Shown here: positions 1 through 7,437 of the stretch, piece after piece
How the letters are laid out: each line of letters starts with the position of its first letter
Numbering within the stretch: position 1 is the first letter of the stretch
NCBI GenBank assembly: GCA_011524615.1
Contig: WTJZ01000291.1
Coordinates: 1 to 15,724 of the forward strand
Source of the DNA: Akkermansiaceae bacterium
GTDB taxonomy: Bacteria; Verrucomicrobiota; Verrucomicrobiia; Verrucomicrobiales; Akkermansiaceae
Direction of reading: 5' to 3'
Length of the DNA stretch: 15,724 bases
Translations under genes and position numbers: made by a program
The notes under the pieces: generated by a model
What the model saw: only the letters and a program-made list of their open reading frames with translations
Databases searched by the model: none
Told to the model about the DNA's origin: nothing

Positions 1-54
1 GCTCCAATGGAGCCTCAATTCGAGCCAGAGGATGACGACGATATCCCGTTCTGA
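1..54 (+). CDS. ssb: Single-stranded DNA-binding protein, C-terminal tail only (partial)
   Basis: Only the last 17 codons and the stop are present. They read APMEPQFEPEDDDDIPF. An acidic stretch ending in DDDIPF is the hallmark C-terminal tip of bacterial SSB, which docks repair and replication partners while the upstream OB fold (outside the window) binds single-stranded DNA. A hairpin terminator follows 12 bp after the stop, so this is the end of its transcription unit. The tail motif is very specific; the rest of the protein cannot be judged. Confidence 0.85.
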   Translation, partial: APMEPQFEPEDDDDIPF

Positions 55-66
55 TCTCAATTAAAT

Positions 67-90
67 AAGCTCCCTCAAGGGAGCTTTTTT
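67..90 (+). terminator. Rho-independent terminator after ssb
   Basis: An 8-bp perfect stem (AAGCTCCC / GGGAGCTT) with a TCAA loop is followed by a run of T to position 90. It lies just downstream of the SSB stop. Confidence 0.85.
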
Positions 91-128
91 ATTGTATAGG
101 TGCGATAATTGTTTAGTAAAAGAAGGTA

Positions 129-782
129 TTGAGTGATCTACCAAAAGATGCGAAGCGAGGACGCCTAGGGTTTTTACTAGGCTTATTGTTGATCGTAGGC
201 GGTGCTTATCTTGCGATTGCGCTGCCTGCGCAATTTGCACCTAGTAGCTACACGTTATTGGGTGAGGATGGAGTGGTAGAGTTTCTGCAGTTGATCTTTT
301 TAGTTTTGTCTGCGGCGCTCTTCTTTGCAGCGGCACCACATGCGGGGCGTATTAAGCCTATCTTTCAGGCGTTGGGCTTTGGGGCAGTGGCTGGTGCGAT
401 AGGCGAGTATGCCGTCCCTCTTGAGGATCTGCTGAGCCCTATGAAGACGGAGTGGCTACTGTGGCCTATTTTTGTGGTAATCGCCTACCTTTTCTTTTCT
501 GATACTAAGGCGTTCTCTCGCTTTTGGGGGTATGCCTCACGTCGTCCTGCTGCAGGGTTCATGTTCGCGGGGTTGATTATCGCGTACGTCTTTGTAGAAT
601 TATTCGGGTCCTCATGGTTTTGGCAAAAGCATCTGGGGACTGGATTTGATCCTAGGATACCCAAGGTCGTGGATGCATATTTAGAGCTCTTAGCATGCTA
701 CTTTATCTTTGTGGCTTCGATTGGCTTCGCTCTTCCTGTGACTGGGCGGGCTAATGTCCAAAAGGCTAGAGAGAAAGCGTAA
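129..782 (+). CDS. Six-helix membrane protein of unknown function
   Basis: A 217-residue protein with a short basic N-terminus and about six hydrophobic segments (roughly 13-33, 49-69, 78-96, 108-124, 141-160, 184-204), so an inner-membrane protein. Acidic residues sit at or near helices: E46-D47 and E51 in EDGVVEFLQL, E92, E99-D100, E157 and E186. I do not recognise a family with a known role. The start is TTG, since no ATG or GTG lies upstream of the first helix in this frame. AGAAGG at 121-126 is only 2 bp away, closer than usual, so the start is uncertain. It is a single gene flanked by terminators on both sides. Confidence 0.75.
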   Translation: MSDLPKDAKRGRLGFLLGLLLIVGGAYLAIALPAQFAPSSYTLLGEDGVVEFLQLIFLVLSAALFFAAAPHAGRIKPIFQALGFGAVAGAIGEYAVPLEDLLSPMKTEWLLWPIFVVIAYLFFSDTKAFSRFWGYASRRPAAGFMFAGLIIAYVFVELFGSSWFWQKHLGTGFDPRIPKVVDAYLELLACYFIFVASIGFALPVTGRANVQKAREKA

Positions 783-838
783 AATGAGCTATAGAGGCTA
801 TTTACGAGAGACGATGGTACTTTGGGTACCTGAAACAG

Positions 839-865
839 AAAAAGGGAGCTCGTTGCTCCCTTTTT
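839..865. terminator. Bidirectional terminator between convergent genes
   Basis: An 11-bp stem (AAAAAGGGAGC / GCTCCCTTTTT) with a 5-base loop TCGTT. Because the A-run and the T-run are part of the stem, it has a U-tract in both directions. It can end the plus-strand membrane-protein gene and the minus-strand gatB, which converge here. Confidence 0.85.
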
Positions 866-885
866 TGATGATCTAAGGGTTCGTA

Positions 886-2361
886 CTAGAGTCCGATCTT
901 GCCAGAGAGAGTCTCTGTAACTGCTTTTGGGTTTGGCTTTTGGCCAGCAGCCTTTCCGGCCTTCATCACCTGTCCAGTGAGGAAGTTCAGGAGTTTTGCG
1001 TTTCCTCCCTTGATCTCGGCGACCTTGTCAGGGAAGTTTGCGATCACCTCGTCACACCAGGCATCGAGTTGGCCTGTGTCTGCTGGCTCAAAGCCTAGTT
1101 CCTTGGCAACAACGGCAGGATCGAGCTCTGGATTTTCCCAGATCTTGTCGAAGACTTCCTTGGCCTGGTTGTTAGAGCAGATGTTATCTTCAACGAGCTT
1201 AGCGATACCTGAGATGCTTGCCGCCTTGATCGGGCAGCTCGTGATCTCTAGGCCTGTTTCATTGAGTTGACCTAGGACAGTGTTGATGATCCAGTTAGCG
1301 ATCTTCTTACCTGGTACCGTCTTACTTGCGGCTGCTGCCTCAAAGTAGTCTGCAAGGAAGCGATCACTGGCGAGGACGACGCTATCGTAGTCGGTAATGC
1401 CGAACTCTGTAACGAATCGGGCAGACTTCTCGTGAGGGAGCTCAGGAATGTGCTTTTGGGCCTCTGCGACATGTTTAGCGGTCTCGATAGGGAGGAGGTC
1501 AGGACATGGGAAGTAACGATAATCGTGAGCGTCTTCCTTCGTACGCATGACGACGGATTCGCCGATCTCGTCATCCCAGCGAGAGGTATTCTGCTCGAGC
1601 GTTTTTCCAGCATCGAGTTCTTCGCATTGACGCTCGATCTCGTACTTGATGGCACGTCTGATGGCAGAGATAGAGTTCATGTTCTTGAGCTCGGTACGGA
1701 TGCCGAGTTCATCAGTTCCTTTTGGGCGGACGGAGATGTTCACATCACAGCGCATTTGTCCCTTCTCCATGTCTGCATCAGAGATATCTCCATAGTTCAG
1801 GATCTGTTGGAGGGACTTGAGGAACGCTACTGCTTCTTCTGCGGAGTCGATATCTGGTTCTGATACGATCTCCATGAGAGGAGTTCCTGCACGGTTAAAG
1901 TCGATAAGGGAGTTTTTGCCAACATGGGTGGACTTAGCGACATCTTCTTCGAGGTGGATACGGTCAAGGCGTACCTTTTTACCAGGAGAGGCGATATTCT
2001 TCTGGTGATCCTTAGGGTAAGCATGATCGTAGAGAGGTACGAGTCCACCTTGGCAAAGTGGGAGGTCAAGCTGGGTGGTCTGATAGTTCTTAGGCATATC
2101 AGGGTAGAAGTAGTTCTTACGGTCCCACTTAGAGATCGGTGGTGTGGTACATTCGATCATCATACCAGCCAGTATCGTCTTCTCAATCGCGCCAGCATTG
2201 AGAACTGGAAGGGCGCCAGGAAGGCCTAGGCAAGTCGGGCAAGTATGAACATTAGGCTCATCTGCGAAGGATGTCTCACAGGCACAGAACATCTTGGTCT
2301 GTGTCTTCACCTGACAGTGCACCTCTAATCCGATCGTAGGAATGTAATCTTCTACTGGCAT
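886..2361 (-). CDS. gatB: Aspartyl/glutamyl-tRNA amidotransferase subunit B
   Basis: GatB is the kinase/transamidase subunit of GatCAB, which converts Glu-tRNA(Gln) or Asp-tRNA(Asn) to the amidated form using ammonia from GatA. The 491-residue product has the usual length. It shows IGLEVH at 10-15, the zinc-site cysteines C26, C28, C41 and C44 (FCAC, CPTC), RKNYFYPDMPKNYQ at 81-94, HLEED at 136-140 and the signature DFNRAGTPLMEIVSEPD at 154-170. A C-terminal GatB/YqeY tail follows, with a GQVMKAGK motif. The ATG at 2361 is chosen over an upstream in-frame TTG at 2388: GGAAAGG lies just upstream of the ATG, and the family normally begins a few residues before IGLEVH. gatA and gatC are not in the window, so the subunits are not encoded as one operon here. 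Translation and pathway role are secure. Confidence 0.97.
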   Translation of the reverse strand: MPVEDYIPTIGLEVHCQVKTQTKMFCACETSFADEPNVHTCPTCLGLPGALPVLNAGAIEKTILAGMMIECTTPPISKWDRKNYFYPDMPKNYQTTQLDLPLCQGGLVPLYDHAYPKDHQKNIASPGKKVRLDRIHLEEDVAKSTHVGKNSLIDFNRAGTPLMEIVSEPDIDSAEEAVAFLKSLQQILNYGDISDADMEKGQMRCDVNISVRPKGTDELGIRTELKNMNSISAIRRAIKYEIERQCEELDAGKTLEQNTSRWDDEIGESVVMRTKEDAHDYRYFPCPDLLPIETAKHVAEAQKHIPELPHEKSARFVTEFGITDYDSVVLASDRFLADYFEAAAASKTVPGKKIANWIINTVLGQLNETGLEITSCPIKAASISGIAKLVEDNICSNNQAKEVFDKIWENPELDPAVVAKELGFEPADTGQLDAWCDEVIANFPDKVAEIKGGNAKLLNFLTGQVMKAGKAAGQKPNPKAVTETLSGKIGL

Positions 2362-2839
2362 ACTACCTTTCCATACTATGCGCCCCAAAGAAGCAAAACC
2401 AAAATCACATTATTACTCATCTCTATCTAGGATTACGGAGGTAAGGGGGACGGTAGCCTTAAATTTCCACCACTCGATCCATGTTCGGTACGTGGGAAAT
2501 CTCGGTGACTGAGCGGGGAGAAGTTATTCACTTATTCACAGAGTGGTGAATCCCTTGTAGATACAGTGTTCGTGGCGGGGAGTTACCCAGTTATCAGAAG
2601 TTGTTCCCAGTGTTTTTAAAAAGTTATTCCATAGTTATTCACATTTCCACACAGCTCGTAAATCCTTACTCTATATAGGGTTAAGAGGGGTGCGCAAAAA
2701 GTTATTCACAATTTACTAAAGTTGTCAGATAAACTTCTTGCTCGTGTTCAAACGCATCTTATCGAGACTGGTAAGGATACAAAAACGCCACTTTTCTTCG
2801 CAGAAAAGTGGCGTTGATCAGGTCAGGGAATCTGACGAA
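2362..2839. other. Gene-free region with a DnaA-box cluster; candidate oriC or DnaA-binding locus
   Basis: No credible gene lies between gatB and the serB-like gene. Three perfect copies of TTATTCACA (fitting the TTATNCACA DnaA-box consensus) occur in the same orientation at 2532-2540, 2635-2643 and 2702-2710. A one-mismatch box, TTATTCACT, lies at 2524-2532 and overlaps the first perfect box. Weaker look-alikes lie at 2601-2609, 2624-2632 and 2643-2651. A and T-rich DNA lies at 2612-2645. The cluster is seen directly. That it is the replication origin, and not a DnaA-titration or DnaA-regulated site, is inference. dnaA itself is not in the window, and the strand of the genes on the right does not favour leading-strand divergence. 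The region also contains the serB-side terminator, listed separately. Confidence 0.5.
2781..2815 (-). terminator. Strong terminator ending the seven-gene minus-strand run
   Basis: A perfect 14-bp inverted repeat (2784-2797 with 2802-2815) encloses a 4-base loop. On the minus strand it ends in a run of five T (AAAAA at 2781-2785 on the plus strand). It sits 24 bp past the stop of the serB-like gene. Confidence 0.9.
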
Positions 2840-3475
2840 TTATCCCTGAATGAGGCTTTGGATTTCAGCAAAGCTGTAGGCGAAGGTCTGAGCGCCAGCT
2901 TTCACCTTTTCGCGCTCTTCGAACTCACCATAACCGATGAAGAGGTCGACCACTTCTTGGCACTCGAGGTCTGATACGCCGTCTCCTACCATTACGGTCT
3001 GAGTTGGATTGTATTTGGCCTTGAGTTCGTTGATGATCTCGGGCTTGCCACCGTTACGGGTAGTAGGGCTCGCGGTGAAACCGGTGTAATTTCCTTGCTC
3101 ATCGAAGTGGAGGGGGACGGCGTAGACCTCATCAATGTTGAGGAACTGCGCAAAGGGTTCGATTGGTTTTTCGAATCCTCCTGAGATGATGATGACCTTC
3201 CAGTCGTCCGCTTGGAGGGCTGAGATGACCTCCTTAGCTCCAGTAGCCATCTTATCGATGTAGAGCTGTCCTACTTCTTCACAGAGCTGGAGGGTTGGTT
3301 GAATGAGGTCTAGACGCTTACCGAAGATTTCTTCGATGGCGATCTCTCCGGACATCGCGAGGTTCGTGAGGTCGATGATTTGTTGCTTTACCTCTGGACC
3401 TTTTGCGGTTGCGAGTTCGTCTACACCTTCGATCTGAGAGAGGGTAGAGTCACAGTCAAAACAGATAAGTTTCAT
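2840..3475 (-). CDS. serB: SerB-like HAD-family phosphatase (probable phosphoserine phosphatase)
   Basis: A 211-residue HAD-superfamily hydrolase carrying all four catalytic motifs: FDCDST with nucleophile D7 and acid D9, the ISGGF serine S98, K144 in GGKPEII, and GDGVSDLE with D165 and D169. The early SQIEGVDELA segment and the motif pattern match phosphoserine phosphatase, which makes serine from phosphoserine in the last step of the pathway. The length matches single-domain SerB without an ACT domain. Related HAD enzymes (for example homoserine phosphotransferase types or other small-metabolite phosphatases) cannot be excluded. It is the last gene of the minus-strand run, 19 bp after the L,D-transpeptidase, with a strong terminator behind it. 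Only a weak Shine-Dalgarno site is visible. Confidence 0.85.
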   Translation of the reverse strand: MKLICFDCDSTLSQIEGVDELATAKGPEVKQQIIDLTNLAMSGEIAIEEIFGKRLDLIQPTLQLCEEVGQLYIDKMATGAKEVISALQADDWKVIIISGGFEKPIEPFAQFLNIDEVYAVPLHFDEQGNYTGFTASPTTRNGGKPEIINELKAKYNPTQTVMVGDGVSDLECQEVVDLFIGYGEFEEREKVKAGAQTFAYSFAEIQSLIQG

Positions 3476-3494
3476 AATATTGGGTTCTAAAAGG

Positions 3495-3956
3495 TTATGG
3501 TTGTATGCGCACTACTGTTCCTAGAGTGATGCGATTGTAAAGGGAGATCATATCATTATTCTGGAGGCGGATGCATCCAATAGAGCTAGGAGTCCCTATT
3601 TGCTCTTCAGCGTTTGTGCCGTGGAGATAGATATAGCGTGCATAGGTATTATGGTTACCTACCTCTAATCCAGAGAGGCGGATGATCCTGGTGAGGATCA
3701 TATCTTCCTCAAGGAGGGCGTCTGAGCTATCCCAGGTGCCAACGGGGCGGCGTCCCTTGAAGATCGTGTAGAGCGGCATTCCTGCCCCGTAGAGTTCGCT
3801 TACTTGGAATGTGCCGAGTGGAGTCTTGTTGCTCCCTTCTACGCTACCAATGCCAAACTTAGAACTGGAGATCTGATAGTGCCCCCCCTGAAAGCACAAA
3901 ACCTGCTCCTCGAGGGAGATGGAGACTTCCTCTGGAGCAGGTTTAATACAGCGCAT
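3495..3956 (-). CDS. L,D-transpeptidase (YkuD domain) lacking a signal peptide
   Basis: A 153-residue protein made of essentially one YkuD domain. Its active site reads LHGTN (H112) followed by SSIGCIRL (S125, G127, C128, R130), the HxxG...SxGCxR signature. Such enzymes form 3-3 cross-links in peptidoglycan or attach proteins to it, outside the cytoplasmic membrane. The preferred ATG at 3956 is 5 bp after the bioB stop, suggesting coupled translation. A second in-frame ATG at 3995 lies inside bioB and adds only a basic stretch. Neither start gives a hydrophobic signal or membrane anchor, which is odd for this family. It may use another export route, work on cytoplasmic murein precursors, or have lost its leader. 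Family assignment is firm; location is unknown. Confidence 0.85.
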   Translation of the reverse strand: MRCIKPAPEEVSISLEEQVLCFQGGHYQISSSKFGIGSVEGSNKTPLGTFQVSELYGAGMPLYTIFKGRRPVGTWDSSDALLEEDMILTRIIRLSGLEVGNHNTYARYIYLHGTNAEEQIGTPSSIGCIRLQNNDMISLYNRITLGTVVRIQP

Positions 3957-3961
3957 CTTAT

Positions 3962-5020
3962 TTAGGCGTCTTGTTCGCAGAGTTCGGCTCCACATGGAGT
4001 TACATCACCACAGGCATTCTCGTCGATGCCGCATGCACCTTCCGATTCATCACCGCAGCAGCTCTCTGGCATCTCGACGTCTGTGTACGGAGCCTGAGGT
4101 TTCATTCCTAGCATTTCGAGGAGTTGGACATCCTTCTCTACGAGAGGGTTCTTAGCGGTGAGGAGCTTACCTCCATAGAAGATCGAGTTCGCTCCAGCGA
4201 AGAAGCAGAGAGCCTGCCCCTCGTCTGTGAAGTGGGTACGCCCAGCAGAGAGGCGCACCTTCGCCTGTGGTACAGCGATACGCGTGATAGCGATCATTCT
4301 GACGACGTCAAATACCGTTACTGGTTCGCTACCTTCGAGAGGGGTACCAGGCATAGGCATGAGTGAGTTGATCGGGACACTCTCAGGTTGAGGGCTCATC
4401 TCAGAGATCGTCTCGATCATCTTGAGGCGATCTTCAGGAGTCTCACCGAGACCGAGAATACCTCCACAGCATACTGACATACCCGCATCTTGAGCGTTTT
4501 TGATCGTACGGAGACGGTCGTCATACGTATGGGTAGTGACGATGTTAGGGTAGTGCTCACGAGAGGTGTCTAGGTTGTGGTTATATGCAGAGACACCTGC
4601 TTCCTTGAGTGTCTTCGCTTCTTCTGGTCCGAGCTCACCGAGAGTAACGCAGAGCTCCATACCTAGCTCAGATACATCCTTGATGATATCAACTACTTGA
4701 TCGAAGCGCTTAGTGCCGCCTCTAACTCCACGCCAGGCCGCTCCCATACAGAAACGGGTTGACCCTGAGGCCTTAGCCGCACGAGCACGTTCCATGACTT
4801 GCTCCTTCTCCATGAGTCTCTCGACCTGTACACCAGAGTTATAGCGAGCGGACTGAGCACAGTAGGAGCAGTCTTCTGAGCAACCTCCAGTCTTGATAGA
4901 GAGGAGGGTACAGAGTTGTACCTCGTTGTTGTTCCAGTTATCGAGGTAAACTTGTCTAGACTTAGAGATCAGGTCGAAGAATGGAAGCTCGTAGAGAGCT
5001 AGGAGTTCATCGTATTTCAT
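3962..5020 (-). CDS. bioB: Biotin synthase with a cysteine-rich acidic C-terminal tail
   Basis: BioB is a radical-SAM enzyme that inserts sulfur into dethiobiotin to make biotin. The [4Fe-4S] ligands are C47, C51 and C54 (CSEDCSYC). The [2Fe-2S] ligands correspond to C91, C124, C184 and R256 (in RLSAGR). YNHNLDTS at 146-153 and the GGILGLGE loop at 186-193 are typical. The conserved core ends near residue 313. After it comes a tail of about 39 residues, rich in Asp and Glu, with six cysteines (C321, C322, C330, C337, C343, C348) separated by 7, 6, 5 and 4 residues after the CC pair. That tail is not part of well-known BioB enzymes such as that of E. coli. No other biotin gene is in the window. 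It starts 9 bp after the secreted-protein gene and has no clear ribosome site. Confidence 0.97.
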   Translation of the reverse strand: MKYDELLALYELPFFDLISKSRQVYLDNWNNNEVQLCTLLSIKTGGCSEDCSYCAQSARYNSGVQVERLMEKEQVMERARAAKASGSTRFCMGAAWRGVRGGTKRFDQVVDIIKDVSELGMELCVTLGELGPEEAKTLKEAGVSAYNHNLDTSREHYPNIVTTHTYDDRLRTIKNAQDAGMSVCCGGILGLGETPEDRLKMIETISEMSPQPESVPINSLMPMPGTPLEGSEPVTVFDVVRMIAITRIAVPQAKVRLSAGRTHFTDEGQALCFFAGANSIFYGGKLLTAKNPLVEKDVQLLEMLGMKPQAPYTDVEMPESCCGDESEGACGIDENACGDVTPCGAELCEQDA

Positions 5021-5029
5021 ATTAGAGTA

Positions 5030-5707
5030 TTATTTGGTCCAGGACCCTTTGACGCTTGGCATTTTACCTTTGCCTACTTGCTTGTAGTTGGTCTTACCAA
5101 TAGCCCCAATGAGAGGAACGTTGAAGTGTTGTTTCCAGTAGCCACTCATACTTTCACCTGTGTGGCAACCATAACTTTTACAGAACGCGGTTCTGGAGAA
5201 TAGATTTGGGTTAATCTTGCTCAGGTCGGACTCATGGAGCCAGGCCTTACTCGCCGCCATGACATGACAGCCGTAGTCGAGCATGAAGCAGTATTTGTTA
5301 GAGTGGCCGAAGTAGTCGAAGGTCTTAATAGAATAGCTCTTGTGAGTATTAAATGCGGTGAGGAGTTCCGCATTCGAGTTTACCCATACGAGGGTGACAT
5401 TACGTTTACTCGCTTGTCCTTCGATCCATTCTGTGAGTGGCTTGCCATCCTCCATTGAGCGCTTTTCGTATGCGGGCTTGTATACGATCCAAGTGATGTC
5501 ATACGGGCTGTTGTATTTATCACGTAGTTCGTCGATACGGATGGTAGAGGCTCTGATGAAGTTAGCCCACCAGAGGTCATGTTGTTGCTTCTCTGGGCGT
5601 AGTTCTTCCCATTTTCTAAGCGCAGGGCCACCCGCCACGATGAGATGACGCGCCTCTACGAGCTGCAGGGCAAGAATAAGGGTGAGGAGGAATATCGATC
5701 TACTCAT
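5030..5707 (-). CDS. Secreted conserved protein with a possible His/Cys catalytic dyad
   Basis: A 225-residue protein that begins with a signal peptide (basic MSRS, hydrophobic 5-15, cleavage likely after VEA at 17-19), so it is exported. The mature part holds a hydrophobic strand running into FDYFGHSN (H135) and, 46 residues later, FCKSYGCHTGES (C176, C181), then a run ending in GAIGKTNY. A strand followed by His, then a strand followed by Cys in a CxTG context, recalls clan CD cysteine peptidases such as caspase and CHAT domains (which have ACxTG). This is an analogy by motif, not a demonstrated homology. I do not recognise a named family. It lies between the rhomboid-like gene (48 bp gap) and bioB (9 bp gap). 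Gene reality is well supported by the clean signal peptide and context; function is open. Confidence 0.8.
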   Translation of the reverse strand: MSRSIFLLTLILALQLVEARHLIVAGGPALRKWEELRPEKQQHDLWWANFIRASTIRIDELRDKYNSPYDITWIVYKPAYEKRSMEDGKPLTEWIEGQASKRNVTLVWVNSNAELLTAFNTHKSYSIKTFDYFGHSNKYCFMLDYGCHVMAASKAWLHESDLSKINPNLFSRTAFCKSYGCHTGESMSGYWKQHFNVPLIGAIGKTNYKQVGKGKMPSVKGSWTK

Positions 5708-5755
5708 ATTGGAAGAAACTAAGGTTCAGCCTATTACTAGATTTTTTACCCAATA

Positions 5756-6568
5756 TCAATCATTTTGTTGCGCTCGGCAGTGACAACACCTCTCCGTACC
5801 ACTCGCGGAGATACGGAAGCTACGCTCTGGATGACTGACATCGGTCGCTCCGCAGACTGCACAGGTGTGGAGAGCGGGAGGAGATTGTTTTCGTGCGGTG
5901 TGCTTGATTTGGTGTGACTTTCGCTTCCCTAGCTTAAAGAGCATAGGGATCGCCATCACGAGATAGTTACTCAAGCAACAGAGAGTGAAGACAAAGAAGA
6001 GGGGGCCTAACAGGATAGAACCTACTAAGAGTAAGCCTGTTATACCTGCGATGACGGCAATGGGTACAGGAAGGAAAAAGAAGAGTCGTAGCTCGAAGGA
6101 AGGATAATAGGTCGCAAAGGCGAGTAAGATCGCTGCATCGAAGAGGAGACCAGGCGAGAGGATTGAAGGAATGGTTAAGAGCGGATCGGGGTGAAGGATG
6201 CCTCCTGGGATCACGCTGAATAGAACGCTCGCTAAGATGCATGTGAGCCATCCTGTATAGAAGAATAGAGAGGTCCTAAAGCTACCCAGTCGGGCCTCTA
6301 GCCCATCGCTAAAGCTCATCATGAGGAGCGCTCCACAGACGGCGAACAGGGCATTAATACCATTTAAGTTTCCGGCGGGTACAAAGATGAAGGAGAAGAT
6401 TCTCCAGTATTGTCCCGCTAGAATCTCGCCCCAGTTGAATGTTAAGAGAGAGGCAGCTTGTGGGTTCACAAGCGTTAGACCGAGCACCCCTAATTGAAAA
6501 AACGCAAGGTATCGGATCACAGAGGGGAAGGTGATCCAGCCTATCTTGCGTTCTAGTTGGTCAAGCAT
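5756..6568 (-). CDS. Rhomboid-like membrane protein with C-terminal zinc ribbon, probably not a protease
   Basis: A 270-residue integral membrane protein with about six helices between residues 20 and 210. The first loop, GQYWRIFSFIFVP (52-64), matches the rhomboid-family pattern GxxWRxxxxxFxP. The catalytic GxSG serine and partner histidine are not visible: the corresponding helix near 140-152 reads GLLFDAAILLAFA. I therefore predict a non-catalytic rhomboid-like (pseudoprotease) fold. The cytoplasmic tail is basic and ends in a zinc-ribbon-like module with CAVC at 236-239 and CCHC at 261-264. Its ATG starts 2 bp after the stop of the SMP-30-like gene, so translation is probably coupled. It could help handle or chaperone membrane proteins. 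That is inference from the fold only. Confidence 0.8.
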   Translation of the reverse strand: MLDQLERKIGWITFPSVIRYLAFFQLGVLGLTLVNPQAASLLTFNWGEILAGQYWRIFSFIFVPAGNLNGINALFAVCGALLMMSFSDGLEARLGSFRTSLFFYTGWLTCILASVLFSVIPGGILHPDPLLTIPSILSPGLLFDAAILLAFATYYPSFELRLFFFLPVPIAVIAGITGLLLVGSILLGPLFFVFTLCCLSNYLVMAIPMLFKLGKRKSHQIKHTARKQSPPALHTCAVCGATDVSHPERSFRISASGTERCCHCRAQQND

Positions 6569-6570
6569 GA

Positions 6571-7425
6571 TTAGCCCTTGTAGGCGTTAGCGCGCACTCC
6601 TTTGATTCCGAGCCCTTTGATGACAAAGAGTCGACCCGCATGTTCTTCGACTTCAGTCTTGTGCACACCTGTGGTGATATAGAGGTCTTCGTAGTAGTGC
6701 CCACCAAAGGCCACTGCTGTGGTCTCTAGGCATGGGATATCGATCTTCTGGATCATCTCGCCTGATTCTGGATTATAGCAGACGACACAGGCACCGTGAC
6801 AGAAGGCGATCCAGAGGTTGCCTTCTTCATCGATGGTCATGCCGTCTGGGGAGGCGTCGATCTCTGCGGTAGAGAAGGCCTCACGCTCGTTAGTGAATGC
6901 GCCAGTGTCTTGGCAATAATCAAAAGCAGTCACGGCACGACGAGGGGTGTCGATGTAGTAGACTGTATCACCAGATTCGTTCCAGATGATACCGTTAGAG
7001 TTTGTTACGCCTGCATATGCGGTGTGGAGCGTCTGGTCTGGGTCTAGACGGTAGAGAGCTGCGTCCCCTTCAACCTTCTTGAGGCTGATGGTACCAGCGA
7101 AGAAGCGTCCGTCAGGGGAGCACTTTCCGTCGTTGAAGCGGTTGTTTTCTTTCTCAGGTTCTGGATCCGTGATTGGAGTACTCTCTCCTGAGAATTCATC
7201 GAGGAAGTAGAGACCATTGTCTCCAGCCCAGACGAGGCCACCGTCCTCACGAGGGACGACTGTGCCGACGCGTTGTCCGACATTGAAGATGACTTCTGTC
7301 CCTGACTTGGGGTCAAAGCGGATGATGCTATGCTTTTCGATATCAACATAGTAGATAAATCCTTCCCACCAAATCGGTCCTTCACCCCACTGCGATCTGT
7401 AATCGCCTACTGGTTCTATTGTCAT
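6571..7425 (-). CDS. SMP-30/gluconolactonase-like beta-propeller hydrolase
   Basis: A 284-residue protein matching the SMP-30/gluconolactonase/LRE-like family, six-bladed beta-propellers that hydrolyse sugar lactones or related esters using one divalent metal. The metal ligands are visible as E15 in GEGPIW, N144 in NSNG and D194 in SPDGMTID. The RFNDGKCSPDGRFFAGT segment (96-112) is the family's most conserved stretch. There is no signal peptide, so it is likely cytoplasmic. The length is normal for the family. It sits between the bactofilin gene (12 bp gap) and the rhomboid-like gene (2 bp gap). The substrate cannot be deduced from sequence. Confidence 0.92.
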   Translation of the reverse strand: MTIEPVGDYRSQWGEGPIWWEGFIYYVDIEKHSIIRFDPKSGTEVIFNVGQRVGTVVPREDGGLVWAGDNGLYFLDEFSGESTPITDPEPEKENNRFNDGKCSPDGRFFAGTISLKKVEGDAALYRLDPDQTLHTAYAGVTNSNGIIWNESGDTVYYIDTPRRAVTAFDYCQDTGAFTNEREAFSTAEIDASPDGMTIDEEGNLWIAFCHGACVVCYNPESGEMIQKIDIPCLETTAVAFGGHYYEDLYITTGVHKTEVEEHAGRLFVIKGLGIKGVRANAYKG

Positions 7426-7437
7426 AAGTATAAGGTA

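Noticed and set aside
899..2229. Several long open frames on the plus strand and in other frames over gatB
   Set aside because: They lie antisense to, or out of frame with, a complete and well-conserved gatB, have no recognisable domains, and are explained by the codon use of gatB.
2463..2500. Imperfect inverted repeat ATTTCC...GGAAAT in the gene-free region
   Set aside because: Only six pairs match with a long loop, which is not distinguishable from chance.
2784..2815. Perfect 14-bp inverted repeat considered as an insertion-sequence end or recombination site
   Set aside because: Its position after a stop codon and its T-run on the minus strand fit an intrinsic terminator, and no transposase or partner repeat is present.
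2738..2974. 78-residue plus-strand frame overlapping the terminator and the end of the serB-like gene
   Set aside because: It runs through the perfect hairpin terminator and is antisense to a conserved gene, with no protein-like features of its own.
5756..6568. Calling the protein an active rhomboid protease
   Set aside because: The GxSG serine motif and the partner histidine are not visible in the expected helices.
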